The notes beneath the pieces are model-generated. The model worked only from the letters and a program-made list of their open reading frames with translations, searched no databases and was not told the origin of the DNA. From positions 1 to 52,440 of IMG/VR virus record IMGVR_UViG_3300032069_000016: a DNA stretch of 52,440 bases; one strand, 5' to 3'. The position numbers and the translations under genes are program-made. Origin of the DNA: a virus. Shown here piece after piece: positions 29,407-39,102 of this stretch (the stretch's first letter is position 1; every line of letters starts with the position of its first letter).

Positions 29407-32400
29407 CAGATAATTGTTCCAGTGCCAAGCTGGATACTATAATCGTTTGAATGTCCGTCAACATTTATTGTCTGATTGTAAACTCTCATATCCTTGTCTA
29501 TGCCCGATGAATTGAGGCCAACATCCTTTATGTGGACGACATCAAAAACTTCCGCCCCAAGATTTATTATCTGCTTTGGGTCAATCTGGGAATTAAACTT
29601 GTTAAAATCGTTAAGTTCGTTCTGGGCTCTGGTCTGGGCATCTTTCAAGGTCGTAATTTTGTAATCCACAATGATTGCCTCCCTTGTGAAAACATTCAAG
29701 CCGATAGATGGATTGTCTCTGGCTACCGCAGACACGCCATCGCCGACAACAGTTACTTGGTTAGCATACTCTTTGTCCGACTGGTCAGCGCTGTGCATCC
29801 AAAGCTGGTCTTGATATGAATAACTTGACGGGTCTGTTGATTTCAAAACCACCGCTTTGAATCTGCCGAACAAATCCGAGAAATGCCACGACCTCAAAAT
29901 CTCAATCAGATGTCCAATGGAGCTGTCAATATCGTCTCCTGGGCTCAAACCGAAAGCGGCAACTTGCGGAAAGAACATCGTGCTCTTAATTGATTTAACA
30001 ACAAGAGTTGTATTAGCAAGGGTTTTGAATCCTATCTTGCCGTTAGCAAACGCTTCGGGCAATCCGCCAAGTGTTTGGAGCAATATCTTCATCTGTTCGT
30101 CATCATACCACGCCAAGACGAGTTGATTGTCTATAAACAAGGATACCCAATTCTTGACATACAGAACCTTATACTTATGATACTGCGTCAAATCAATGTT
30201 CAAATTGCTGTAAATCGGAGCTGTCGGCGCCCCCGAATCAACTTCGTGAGCAGTGCTTATCAACATCGTATCGGGAGTGGAAATAACTTCCCCGTTCCTC
30301 CAGAACTGTGCGGAAATTACATCGGTGCCTTGCTTCTGAATCCTCGCAAGATACCTATGGTCATAATTCTGGTAAGCTGAAAAATTTTTGCTTCGGAAAA
30401 TGAAATCAAACCCATAATCCGAACTGGGGTCAGTCGGGACTAATTTTGCTTCAAACTCAACTTCGCCATCCGCTATTTCTGGCGTTGTTCTCCTGACCTC
30501 GTTATTGGCGGTCATTGTCAGTTTCCTCTTATCAAGCGTAAATGTCCCCGACCAAAGCGATGCATCAAAAAACCTGTCTTCAAAAAGATTCTCAAACTGA
30601 TACTTGAAAGTTCCTGCCTTAGTAGCAAGATTGGTCATCAACTCTTTGATATTAAGCGATTCGTCATAATTGCAAAACTTGAAATGCCTGAACTCTGGCC
30701 TCCACGCCGCCGCACCGAGGGCAAGTGTCTTTGGAGTCGGGCTTATTCCATTGGTAACGAAATCAAGGTCAACATCAAAGACCTTTTGATTCGCATAGGG
30801 TTCAAACATATCAAGATTATTCGCCGAATCTGGCGGAGAACCTACAGTTGCTTGGGGACGACCGAAAGTAAACCGATATTTGGTAAAAGCAAATTGCTGA
30901 ATCAGAAGCGGAAAAATGTATCCTTGAATGTTGCTCACTCCGCCTGGAAACGAAGTCGAGAAAGTCCACTCTGGAACTGGTGTTGTAATTACCCCAGCCA
31001 CGGATAACTCAATGATGCCAAACACATCAGTCGGATTGTCGTTTTCAACAAAGATTCTGGTTCTCAACCAGTTGTCCTCATCCTGCCAATAAGCATAAAC
31101 TATGGAATGCCTGTATTCTCCAGCTATACCGCCAAAAGGCACAGCGGGGACTTTGAAAAGCACGCAGTTCATCATTTCCGACCTCTTTATAGAAAAACCA
31201 GATAGGGTGATTAACGCCACATCGTTGCCTGGATTGCGGGCATTACTCCCAATCAACTCTGTTGTTTCTATCCAATGAAATGGCGGATAAGCTCCTGTAA
31301 CTTCTGATTCCTCCTCCCAGGTGCCGTTCATCTGATTCCAGTTGCTAAGCGTTGAACCATCAAAACTATCAGCATAATAATCAACTCCTTCAAAAGAATA
31401 CGGAAATCTCGTAACCGTTACTCTGGCTCTTTTACTGCAGTCATCTCTGGCCGTGATTATCAAATCATTCCTGTTAGACGAAACATTCTGCTGAATATCA
31501 TCTATCAAAAAAGTGCTTCTGGGCGCAACTTCGGGAATGCCATCGGCATTGTAATACCCCAGATAAATCATTACCTTCTTATTCTTGGCGATTGCCTGAT
31601 ACCCCGTTTCTGTCGGGCTTGGGCCGACCCATTTGCTATTCTGGTTTCCGATTTCCAAAGTCAATGCCGAGGGTGCGCCTGCGGATTCTTGGATATTCAG
31701 TTTAACAACATCCAAGCTGACATCGGCGACGATGTTCTTCTGGGGAAATCGCCATAAGGCCGCATTGCCCGAAAGGAAATAGTAATTGCCTTGCTTAACG
31801 AAACTACACGCTGTTCTAATGATTCCAGCAGATATGTTTATATTCAAAACATCAACAAATTCAAGCCCATAAGCATTATCAGCGGCTGGCTTTGCGATGG
31901 CGGTCGGGTAGCTGAAGTTCACGAAGTCAACGGACTTCATAAGAAAGTAATTGGTTTTCTGAGCTACGGCTTTGCTTTCGGACATTGTATCCACCGTTAG
32001 CCCCTGAAAGACCAGCCATAGGTTTTCTCCGTCAAAATTGAAAGTCGGGTAAATATAACTATTCCGATTCGTCGTTGAGGGCGATAATGAAGCCAAAACT
32101 TCTCTGGCTGGTTGCCAAATATCTTTCGCTATATCCCCATTTAATTTTGTCAGCTGGGTCTGATAAAGAGAGAAGTTATAATTCGTTGATTCAAGAAGCT
32201 TATGGTAGCCAGAAAAGATAATATCGTAAGCTCCGTCGTGAGTGAAAACATCTAAGCTGTGGAGCAACCACTCCGAAGTATCAACAAATTTCGGCGACCA
32301 CAAGGTTTCTCCGCTATCCCAGCTTGTTCCGTTGAAATACTTGTAAGCAATAGATTCAATCTGGTCGCTACTGCCTCCGACTTTTGTCCAAAAGACCGCT

Positions 32401-33023
32401 CCGTTTACCGTCCCATCGGCTTGAAGCTGAGGCTTGCCTGCGGCAACCGATATGTTGCCATCGGCACTCCCCGAAGTAACCCCCGTATCCCAAAGGAGCG
32501 TTCCCGAACTGAATGTTGCCCCGCTGTCGGTAGAACGGCTGTACCATATTTCAAAGTGGGAAGTTCCGCCGTTTATCTTGAGCCAGTAAATATCTATGAC
32601 ATACTGCCCGTTAATCCAATCGGAGACTTCTATCGTTGCCTGACCTTTGAAAATGGTATCAAGCGTAACGGCTGGCGGATTCTCCCATTGAGCCGGGATA
32701 CTTCCATCCGTTATCTTCCAGAAACCCAATGCTGTGGCGACGTGCATCGGAGCCAACCGACCAGCTGCCAGAATCTTGCCATCCGGGGCAATAACTGCCT
32801 TACCATACGACTCTTTTGAGTAATCATTTTGTAAAATAAGTTCTCGGTCATAAATTATTGAATCGTCAATAATCTTGACCTTCATATACGGCCTGACGGC
32901 ATATTGTTGCTGGGCGGCCAAAAGCGGCTGGGTTAGCCACTTGTAACTTGAAACATCAAGCGTAATCCCAAGACCACCTTCAATTTTTATTTCCGCATCC
33001 GTTGTGAATGTTAAATCGGTCAT
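29406..33023 (-). CDS. Large tail protein (tip/baseplate) with BNR-like repeats
   Basis: 1205 residues, the largest gene. Residues about 130-330 contain beta-propeller-like phrases (YSRSTDSGATFSSGT, GTSWDSGETLW). The centre has LTLEIGNQNSKW and DDIQQNVSSNRNDLIITARD, like tail-tip proteins that meet the receptor. Two segments (DSFDGSTLSNWNQMNG and FEDRFFDASLWSGTFTL) look like LamG-type jelly-roll starts. Likely the tip or baseplate protein that carries receptor binding. Overlaps its neighbours at both ends. Confidence 0.75.
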   Translation of the reverse strand: MTDLTFTTDAEIKIEGGLGITLDVSSYKWLTQPLLAAQQQYAVRPYMKVKIIDDSIIYDRELILQNDYSKESYGKAVIAPDGKILAAGRLAPMHVATALGFWKITDGSIPAQWENPPAVTLDTIFKGQATIEVSDWINGQYVIDIYWLKINGGTSHFEIWYSRSTDSGATFSSGTLLWDTGVTSGSADGNISVAAGKPQLQADGTVNGAVFWTKVGGSSDQIESIAYKYFNGTSWDSGETLWSPKFVDTSEWLLHSLDVFTHDGAYDIIFSGYHKLLESTNYNFSLYQTQLTKLNGDIAKDIWQPAREVLASLSPSTTNRNSYIYPTFNFDGENLWLVFQGLTVDTMSESKAVAQKTNYFLMKSVDFVNFSYPTAIAKPAADNAYGLEFVDVLNINISAGIIRTACSFVKQGNYYFLSGNAALWRFPQKNIVADVSLDVVKLNIQESAGAPSALTLEIGNQNSKWVGPSPTETGYQAIAKNKKVMIYLGYYNADGIPEVAPRSTFLIDDIQQNVSSNRNDLIITARDDCSKRARVTVTRFPYSFEGVDYYADSFDGSTLSNWNQMNGTWEEESEVTGAYPPFHWIETTELIGSNARNPGNDVALITLSGFSIKRSEMMNCVLFKVPAVPFGGIAGEYRHSIVYAYWQDEDNWLRTRIFVENDNPTDVFGIIELSVAGVITTPVPEWTFSTSFPGGVSNIQGYIFPLLIQQFAFTKYRFTFGRPQATVGSPPDSANNLDMFEPYANQKVFDVDLDFVTNGISPTPKTLALGAAAWRPEFRHFKFCNYDESLNIKELMTNLATKAGTFKYQFENLFEDRFFDASLWSGTFTLDKRKLTMTANNEVRRTTPEIADGEVEFEAKLVPTDPSSDYGFDFIFRSKNFSAYQNYDHRYLARIQKQGTDVISAQFWRNGEVISTPDTMLISTAHEVDSGAPTAPIYSNLNIDLTQYHKYKVLYVKNWVSLFIDNQLVLAWYDDEQMKILLQTLGGLPEAFANGKIGFKTLANTTLVVKSIKSTMFFPQVAAFGLSPGDDIDSSIGHLIEILRSWHFSDLFGRFKAVVLKSTDPSSYSYQDQLWMHSADQSDKEYANQVTVVGDGVSAVARDNPSIGLNVFTREAIIVDYKITTLKDAQTRAQNELNDFNKFNSQIDPKQIINLGAEVFDVVHIKDVGLNSSGIDKDMRVYNQTINVDGHSNDYSIQLGTGTII

Positions 33024-35092
33024 ATTACAAATTCATATTCAAATACTAAAGCTACTGCGTAATTTGCGGCCGCTACCGCAGGCGGAAGCTCGGCATAGGT
33101 CTGGAATCTCAAAAACCCTAACAGCGAACTGCTTGCTCTGATAATCGGACTACCGCTTCCGTTGCTTCCTCTTTCTGGAATCAAGACCTGTGAACCCCCT
33201 CCGACTGGTATATCCGTTCCAGCGTAATTGGTCAGATTGCCTGGCTGGGCAGTTCCCTCTCCATAACCAAGCTCCTGAACCCGTATCCACTTTCCACTTA
33301 CAGGCGGGGTATTCTCCGTCAAATGAATTTCATCATCATAAGTCGTCAACTTGCAGTTGAATACCGCAACCGCCCCAACAACCAAGCTCCAATTATTGTA
33401 TATCCTGAATCTAATTATATCAGAGAGTTCCCCTTGCAGAACAGGCAGGACAACGCCATCTTTGGTCTGGGGATAGGTAATTGAAGTCAATTCAACGGAC
33501 GGATTGCTGTCGTCTCTAAAAGTAATATACGGGCCTACTGGCTGAACAATTATTCCGTCAGTTGTGAAGTTTTTATCTGTCAGAACGGCTACAATCCCGT
33601 CTGTGGTAAAAGTTTTTCCACCTACAACGAAAATAATTCCATCAGTTGTAAATGAAAAATCTACGAAAGGCACAACTATGATACCATCAGAACTGAATAA
33701 TTTGTCGCCAATTTGTAATACTCTTCCGTCAGTTGTGAACTCTTTATCGGTTGCTACCAGTATTAAACCATCACTCGTAAATGACTTTTCATTTATGGTA
33801 AGGATTATGCCATCATTCGTAAATTGTTTATCAAAGACCATTACAACTATTCCATCCGTGGTGAATTGCTTGTCATTGTCAAGGACTTTTATTATTCCGT
33901 CAGTATCAAAAGTTTTCTCCACGACTATCAAGACAATTCCATCTGTCGTAAACTCCTTATCGGAAATTACTAAAATTATCCCATCAGAAGTAAATCCTTT
34001 GTCAACCACAACAAGAATTATTCCGTCAGTTCCAAACCCCTTATCACTGAAAGCTTTGACTATCCCGTCATTAGTAAATCCTTTATCAATAACGATTTTA
34101 ACAATGCCATCGGTTGCAAATCCTTTGTCTGCGGTTGCCTTAACTATCCCGTCAGAGGTAAATGCTTTGTTCGTTGAAAGCAGAATATCAGAGGTAATCG
34201 TTTTAACTTGAACCTCTTTAACTATTCCATCGGTAGTAAATCCTTTATCATTCGTGCCGAATATGATTCCATCGTTATCCCACAACTCGCTGGGAACAAT
34301 CTTAACCCTACCATCCGAAGTTAAGGTCTTATCGGAGGACGCTTTCATCTTCCCGTCGGTAGTGAAGGTCTTATCTATGTTCTTTGTCTTTACGATTCCA
34401 TCAGAAGTAAATGTTTTATTCGTTGCCGCCGCCACACTATCATCAATAAATGTCGTTGAACCATTTGTCCCATCGCAGTGCATCAAAAGTTTCGTATACG
34501 AATCGGTGGTATATGCGGAAGTCGGCGGAGTAAAACCAGAAGTCCAGCGAACAATTCCTTTTGATACTCTTATTTCATCAATGTAACCAATATAAGAATT
34601 ATCAGTACTATCGGGTTCGCCACCGATATTTAAAACTCCAGTTGCATTATTCCAATAACTTCCTGTTCCCGATGCCTTTTCCACACCACCTACATAGATT
34701 TTGGTCGTGCCAGTAGATTGAGTTCTGGTAACTGCAACGTGTTGCCAAACATCCGCAGTTAATTTGAAAGTACCAGTTTGAAGTTCCGATACACCAGTCT
34801 TACCGACAGCTAAGGTTCTGTCTGAATAAAGATAGATAAACCAGTTTCCATCCGCATCAACCTGAATCTGACCTATTAGTTGCGCAGGATGAGTACCTCC
34901 AGTTGGGTTCGTCGCTGGCATGACCCAAAAGTCAACCGTATAATCATCAGCTGTGGCATCCCAGTCAGTATCATCGGGAGTACTTACTCGTGTATTATTT
35001 GTACCGTTAAAAATACCAGAAGCAGTCCCAAATTCTTTTTGGGCTGTGCTTAGTTGAGCATTGCCGTGGGCGGTTAAGATTTTCTGTGCCAT
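33020..35092 (-). CDS. Tail fibre protein: LamG domain plus 14-residue repeats
   Basis: 690 residues. Residues about 20-205 are a LamG/concanavalin-like jelly roll (TVDFWVMPATNPTGG, WQHVAVTRTQSTGTTKIYVG, GYIDEIRVSKGIVRW). Residues about 225-520 hold roughly 21 copies of a 14-residue unit with consensus DKxFTTDGIIxVxx (42 bp), the last ones very regular. The C-terminal 165 residues are a separate beta-rich domain. LamG domains bind sugars; the repeats probably form a beta-rich fibre shaft. The neighbouring gene shares the repeats. Confidence 0.8.
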   Translation of the reverse strand: MAQKILTAHGNAQLSTAQKEFGTASGIFNGTNNTRVSTPDDTDWDATADDYTVDFWVMPATNPTGGTHPAQLIGQIQVDADGNWFIYLYSDRTLAVGKTGVSELQTGTFKLTADVWQHVAVTRTQSTGTTKIYVGGVEKASGTGSYWNNATGVLNIGGEPDSTDNSYIGYIDEIRVSKGIVRWTSGFTPPTSAYTTDSYTKLLMHCDGTNGSTTFIDDSVAAATNKTFTSDGIVKTKNIDKTFTTDGKMKASSDKTLTSDGRVKIVPSELWDNDGIIFGTNDKGFTTDGIVKEVQVKTITSDILLSTNKAFTSDGIVKATADKGFATDGIVKIVIDKGFTNDGIVKAFSDKGFGTDGIILVVVDKGFTSDGIILVISDKEFTTDGIVLIVVEKTFDTDGIIKVLDNDKQFTTDGIVVMVFDKQFTNDGIILTINEKSFTSDGLILVATDKEFTTDGRVLQIGDKLFSSDGIIVVPFVDFSFTTDGIIFVVGGKTFTTDGIVAVLTDKNFTTDGIIVQPVGPYITFRDDSNPSVELTSITYPQTKDGVVLPVLQGELSDIIRFRIYNNWSLVVGAVAVFNCKLTTYDDEIHLTENTPPVSGKWIRVQELGYGEGTAQPGNLTNYAGTDIPVGGGSQVLIPERGSNGSGSPIIRASSSLLGFLRFQTYAELPPAVAAANYAVALVFEYEFVI
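33530..34420 (-). repeat. Tandem 42-bp coding repeats (about 21 copies)
   Basis: DNA of the DKxFTTDGIIxVxx repeats in the fibre gene. Copies have drifted in third positions but keep the reading frame and period. They create long shadow frames on the plus strand. Copy number could vary by recombination. Confidence 0.8.
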
Positions 35093-35103
35093 ATTATCTA
35101 AAC

Positions 35104-36897
35104 TTAAGTTTCGTCAAACTGAAAATAAAATACTTCTGCCGACTGGGCATTTGGTATTGCGTTAAAAGAAACATTCGCCTGTAAAACAACCCAGTCGGAT
35201 ATTTTGCCAGTTGACGGATTGCTTATTGAACCCGGGACAACAAGGGGCGACCCTATTACAAAGTCATCAATATCAACTGGAGCACCAGCAAGAGCAGGAT
35301 AGGAGCTTGTCGTGAGTTCTCTGTTGTCAGTCGCCTGCGTATAGGCACTGGCGGTATTTCCTTTTACCGAAACTCCATTGCCGAAAACACCGCCATCGGT
35401 ATAAAACTTGATATTGTTTATTGTCCCTATCGGACTTGTTAGAGCATCCAAATAAAATGATTTCCAATAGCTAAAATCCGTTCCCGATGTCGGGATACCA
35501 ACCCTATTCGTTCCGTTCACAACATCATCAGAACTGAATCTTAAATTAGAAATTATCGTATTGTCAGGAATTGCTCCCGTTGATTGCCTAACCCTTATGA
35601 CCGCATTGGTAGTAACGATTCCGTCCGAAGCAAAGTTTTTATCTTGAATAATCTTAACTATGCCATCGGTATCAAATAGTTCGCTGGGGACTATTTTTAC
35701 TCGGCCATCGGAAGTAATCGTTTTGTCAGTAATTACTTTGACAATTCCATTGGAAGTAAAGGTTTTATCTACAACTATTTTGACGATTCCATCAGAAGTG
35801 AAGGTTTTGTCAACGGCAACGGGTGGAGCACTATGCACCACTACTAATTTAGGGTCGGAAGATGTCCCATCAGTTTCAGAAGCCAATACGACAAGACCAA
35901 TTACTTGTCTGTCTGAACCGGTTATACCCGTTGAAGGAACAGGACTATCAGCCAAGTCAAATTCAGATTTAGTGCCAAAACGTGTCATTCCTGTTTTGGA
36001 GATATTGCCCAATCCAGTTGGATTAAGTGTAAAATCTGTATATGTTGAACCACCCACATCTATTCCTGATATTGGGATAGAAGTTGCTTGCTTTGTAACT
36101 AAACTCCTTGTTCTGTAATAATCACCATTTACGATTTCAGTATCACTGGCAGGGTCTGACATAGTCAGGGCAACACTATCGGCAATTTCTGTAATTTTAG
36201 ACGTTCCAATAAATGAAAAGGTAGCAGAAATAATATCGTTTGCGTCTGGGATGGGTGAAGTATCAAACAAGAAAAAAGTTCTGTAATTATCTCCAAATCT
36301 TTCTCCTTGGTTGGCACCCATAAAGATATCAACAGCTTGTATAGATGACGTAGAGCTTGAAGCACCAGCACCAGTCGTCTGTGCTCTTGCATTAGCCCAA
36401 CCAGTCGTCCAAAGCCACATTGTTACTTGACCATCCATTGATGGAAAAAAAGTATCAGTCGTATTACCAATTCTATCCTTAATGATTTGGCTATTTTCTT
36501 TTCCAACACATCCGATAGTATGGGCTAACGTTTGCCAAATTGCCTTAATAGGATTTTCAATAAAATTCGGAACTCTATTTTCATTTCCTCTTTTATCTAA
36601 CTCAATTCTAAAAGTGCCATCTTGAATGAGTATGGGTGGATTAAATATCCTAAATCTTTCTATCTCAACTGTGCCATCTCCAAATCCTAATTGTTTACCA
36701 GCTTTCCAAGCACGAGCCATTATCTCTACACCGTGTTGTCCGTTTATCTCTATCTTGTTAAGGGACTGAATTTCTACTTTTACACCATAAGTCGGGTCGG
36801 TATATTCTCCGACAAAATTAAGTTTGGCGATTTCCTCGCTTTTTATTCGGGATTGCTCTTGAGATGTTTTATTTCCCAGAAGGTCTTTAATCTTCAT
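35104..36897 (-). CDS. Tail protein with fibre repeats and C-terminal paralogous domain
   Basis: 597 residues. The N-terminal 330 residues are unique: an early segment (VEIERFRIFNPPILIQDG) then a beta-rich domain with FFLFDTSPIPDANDIISATF, which resembles DNRLRE-type domains. Residues about 375-440 carry five copies of the DKTFTSDGIVKxxx repeat. The last 160 residues (GTINNIKFYTDGG, GSISNPSTGKISDW, FYFQFDET) are a paralogue of the split gene at 37377-38060. Probably another tail-tip or fibre subunit. Confidence 0.7.
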   Translation of the reverse strand: MKIKDLLGNKTSQEQSRIKSEEIAKLNFVGEYTDPTYGVKVEIQSLNKIEINGQHGVEIMARAWKAGKQLGFGDGTVEIERFRIFNPPILIQDGTFRIELDKRGNENRVPNFIENPIKAIWQTLAHTIGCVGKENSQIIKDRIGNTTDTFFPSMDGQVTMWLWTTGWANARAQTTGAGASSSTSSIQAVDIFMGANQGERFGDNYRTFFLFDTSPIPDANDIISATFSFIGTSKITEIADSVALTMSDPASDTEIVNGDYYRTRSLVTKQATSIPISGIDVGGSTYTDFTLNPTGLGNISKTGMTRFGTKSEFDLADSPVPSTGITGSDRQVIGLVVLASETDGTSSDPKLVVVHSAPPVAVDKTFTSDGIVKIVVDKTFTSNGIVKVITDKTITSDGRVKIVPSELFDTDGIVKIIQDKNFASDGIVTTNAVIRVRQSTGAIPDNTIISNLRFSSDDVVNGTNRVGIPTSGTDFSYWKSFYLDALTSPIGTINNIKFYTDGGVFGNGVSVKGNTASAYTQATDNRELTTSSYPALAGAPVDIDDFVIGSPLVVPGSISNPSTGKISDWVVLQANVSFNAIPNAQSAEVFYFQFDET

Positions 36898-37316
36898 AAG
36901 GACTCCTGTGGCAAAATGACTATATCTTTTCTCTCGTCATCCAACTCTACGAATCCATCTTCGTGGACATAATTTACCACTGACTTATTACTTCCATCAC
37001 CATCGGTATATTGGTAGCCAACAAGATAATGGATATCTCTGGGCTGACCGAATAAATCAATGGTAACTCTCCTGCGGAATATAAGTCGTTGTCCTTTGTG
37101 CAAAAACAAAACATAGACCCTCCTTTCGCCGTCAAATAATTCAAAACTGGACAGCTTGGAGCGGTCTATGTCTTGATAATGATTCTCCGTTCCGTCCTCG
37201 TTGACCTGTTTGAGAAAAGTTCCGTCTGAATAATTTGCTTTCCATACAAACATATAAGTGTAGCAAGCAGAGGGTATTGGATTACTATTCTGCTCGCTGA
37301 TAGTCGGAGGGCTCAT
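36894..37316 (-). CDS. Hypothetical tail-region protein (140 aa)
   Basis: 140 residues, beta-rich, starting MSPPTISEQNSNP with a strong ribosome-binding site (GGAGG). Phrases LFDGERRVYVLFLHKGQRL and FVELDDERKDIVIL. No named family. It lies between two paralogous tail genes and just after the third group I intron. Confidence 0.6.
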   Translation of the reverse strand: MSPPTISEQNSNPIPSACYTYMFVWKANYSDGTFLKQVNEDGTENHYQDIDRSKLSSFELFDGERRVYVLFLHKGQRLIFRRRVTIDLFGQPRDIHYLVGYQYTDGDGSNKSVVNYVHEDGFVELDDERKDIVILPQESL

Positions 37317-37376
37317 AACCTCCTGACATCTTACTTATACTGCATACTTATTGCCGAGCACTCGTCTCGTCAAATC

Positions 37377-38060
37377 CTATGTTTCATCGTCAATGTGTTG
37401 CCTCTCGTTGCCGAGAGTATCGGACTTTACCTTTATCCACTTGGGATACTCCGTGTCAAGTCTCTACGCCTTCTCCTTTCGGAGCTTGGTTCGGTATTGC
37501 CCCAGAGGGGTTTCACCGAGTTTACGGAGTTACACAACGGGGATTGCTCCCCAAAGGGGCTGATAAAACAACCTGAAAGTCAGAGTTTCCGCACCTAATG
37601 CTCCTGCGACTGCCGCATCACTGACTACCGCCTGAAGTTCCACATAGTCCGAAATCTTACCCGTGCTTGGATTCGTAATTGAACCCGGAACGCTTAATGG
37701 ACTGGCCGATGTATAACTTTCCACATTCGTTGCACCCGTCAGTTCGTCTCCAGTTACTCCTTCTGTTCCCGTTGCCTGGACATAAGTAGCAACCGTTTTG
37801 CCTTTCAGAATTACCCCCGTCCAACCAATCGTCCCATCAGAAAAGAATCTGATGTTATTGATTGTTCCCGACGGACTTGTATCGGCATTCAGATATACGG
37901 TTTTCCAAAAGCCGTAGTTCGTCCCTGCTGGCGCTGGCTTGACTAACGGATTCGTAGTTCCTGGATTTGCCGTATCATCAGTATTGTGCCTCAAATTAGT
38001 AATCGTAGTTACATCTGGGGTTGTGCCTGTGCACTGCTTAATTGACACCGTTGCTGGCAT
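37377..38060 (-). CDS. Tail protein gene split by a group I intron
   Basis: Join of exon 1 (38060-37563) and exon 2 (37400-37377): 166 + 7 residues. Unspliced, the frame runs on into the intron and stops at 37530 with nine foreign residues. Spliced, it ends FRLFY-QHIDDET, matching the ending FYFQFDET of its paralogue at 35104. The body is beta-rich (GTINNIRFFSDG, GSITNPSTGKISDYV) and equals the C-terminal domain of that paralogue. Probably a tail or fibre subunit. Splicing is inferred from structure and protein fit. Confidence 0.75.
37401..37562 (-). ncRNA. Minimal ORF-less group I intron (162 nt)
   Basis: Read on the minus strand: P3 CTCCGT/ACGGAG, P4 TCGGT/ACCGA, P5 CCCC-TCT-GGGG, P6 CTCC-GAAA-GGAG, P7 GACTT/AAGTC, P8 TATCC/GGATA and P9 CTCTCG-GCAA-CGAGAG with a GNRA loop. 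P1 is weak: exon TTAT pairs with GTAA (T-G at the splice site); GTTG next to it pairs with the exon 2 start CAAC (P10). The intron ends in G. It is much shorter than most group I introns, yet the whole core is present. Boundaries are good to a few bases. Confidence 0.8.
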
Positions 38061-38105
38061 TTTGATTGTCCTTTCTAATTAAATTATTTTTGGTGAAATC
38101 CGACC

Positions 38106-38462
38106 TCATTTCACCTTCTCAATTTCCTGTGTAATTCCATTAAGATAAAACTCCTCAACCACATTATTATCCGAATCCACTTTGCCGATTGTTCTGCCGA
38201 CTACCGCATAAGACGAACCCTTGCCGTCCATCATCAATCTGCTCCTGATTGCCTGATATACTTTCTCGTTGCTCCCTATATTCATTTTATACGATAATTG
38301 GCCGAGATTCACCGTAAGGGATTTTAACTCGCCTTTGAAAATCATCGCTTGTCTCAAAACGCCGTCTAAATTGATAGTTTCCAAATCGGCCAAGTCATTC
38401 CAACTGGTATCTTCTTCGGTAATAATTTTCCCATCGGGATATTCGGCAATGTAATTGCTCAT
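38106..38462 (-). CDS. Hypothetical tail-region protein (118 aa)
   Basis: 118 residues, beta-rich (MSNYIAEYPDGKIITEED, AVVGRTIGKVDSDNNVVEEF). ATGA overlap with the 66-aa gene. A short inverted repeat (GGTGAAA/TTTCACC) overlaps its stop. Possibly tail-associated; family unknown. Confidence 0.6.
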   Translation of the reverse strand: MSNYIAEYPDGKIITEEDTSWNDLADLETINLDGVLRQAMIFKGELKSLTVNLGQLSYKMNIGSNEKVYQAIRSRLMMDGKGSSYAVVGRTIGKVDSDNNVVEEFYLNGITQEIEKVK

Positions 38463-38659
38463 ATTCCAAAAATCTCCTGCGGCTCGCCTAACGGGTGAGG
38501 TTTGTCAAAATCCATAGAAATCATAATGCCATCGCTGACTCTTTGAACATTAACTATCTTATATGGCAGATTATAGATTATCAACCTTTCCCCTGGCTCC
38601 AAGAATTTCTCCACCTTGTTCTCTTTTTTTGCCCAGAACTTTTTGAAAGGATTTTTCAT
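38459..38659 (-). CDS. Small protein with FKKFWAKK N-terminus
   Basis: 66 residues beginning MKNPFKKFWAKKENK, related to the FKxFWK motif of other head-region proteins, then a beta-rich body (GERLIIYNLPYKIVNVQRVS). Coupled to the next gene by ATGA. Function unknown. Confidence 0.6.
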   Translation of the reverse strand: MKNPFKKFWAKKENKVEKFLEPGERLIIYNLPYKIVNVQRVSDGIMISMDFDKPHPLGEPQEIFGI

Positions 38660-38664
38660 ATTGG

Positions 38665-39096
38665 TTAACCAATGACTTGCGTTGATTCGGTTAATTCTAC
38701 TTCCATTAAAACATAGGGGTCTTCCACCGTAGAATAATTTGGAATTATCTCATTTAGGTTTGTGAAAAATACCCCTTTGCTTGCGCTTGGCGGCTCGCCA
38801 AATGGGTCTAAGAATTGCAACGACTTGGCAATCTTGGCGTAGCTTGCTTCAAGGTTCTGTCTTTGCTGGTCTAATGTTTGAGTTATTCCATCCTTATACG
38901 GCAACGAATCTGGTTTCCAATTCGTAAGGATAAGTGTGAAAGAATAAACTCGGATACCGGGGCCTCTATCAATGAAGTTCAAATGAATGCCGACCGTATT
39001 TATCAAAGCGGAAAACAATCTTGCCCAACGCCTAACATAGGTTGCTGAAGCAACCGCATATTTATGGCCATCAATTACAACATAGCGATACATCAT
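38665..39096 (-). CDS. Distal tail-like protein (143 aa)
   Basis: 143 residues directly after the tape measure, the usual place of a distal tail or tail-tip initiator protein. Beta-rich (YVVIDGHKYAVASATYVRRW, IRVYSFTLILTNWKP). No specific family claimed; the name rests on order. Confidence 0.5.
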   Translation of the reverse strand: MMYRYVVIDGHKYAVASATYVRRWARLFSALINTVGIHLNFIDRGPGIRVYSFTLILTNWKPDSLPYKDGITQTLDQQRQNLEASYAKIAKSLQFLDPFGEPPSASKGVFFTNLNEIIPNYSTVEDPYVLMEVELTESTQVIG

Positions 39097-39102
39097 AATA
39101 GA

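Noticed and set aside
33564-34586. Long plus-strand frames opposite the fibre genes
   Set aside because: They mirror the 42-bp repeats of the minus-strand gene, lack ribosome-binding sites and encode Ser/Val/Pro-rich low-complexity sequence. All other genes are on the minus strand.
37530-37562. Native C-terminus PLWGAIPVV of the tail gene
   Set aside because: These codons lie inside the group I intron. The paralogue ends FDET and the downstream exon supplies DDET.
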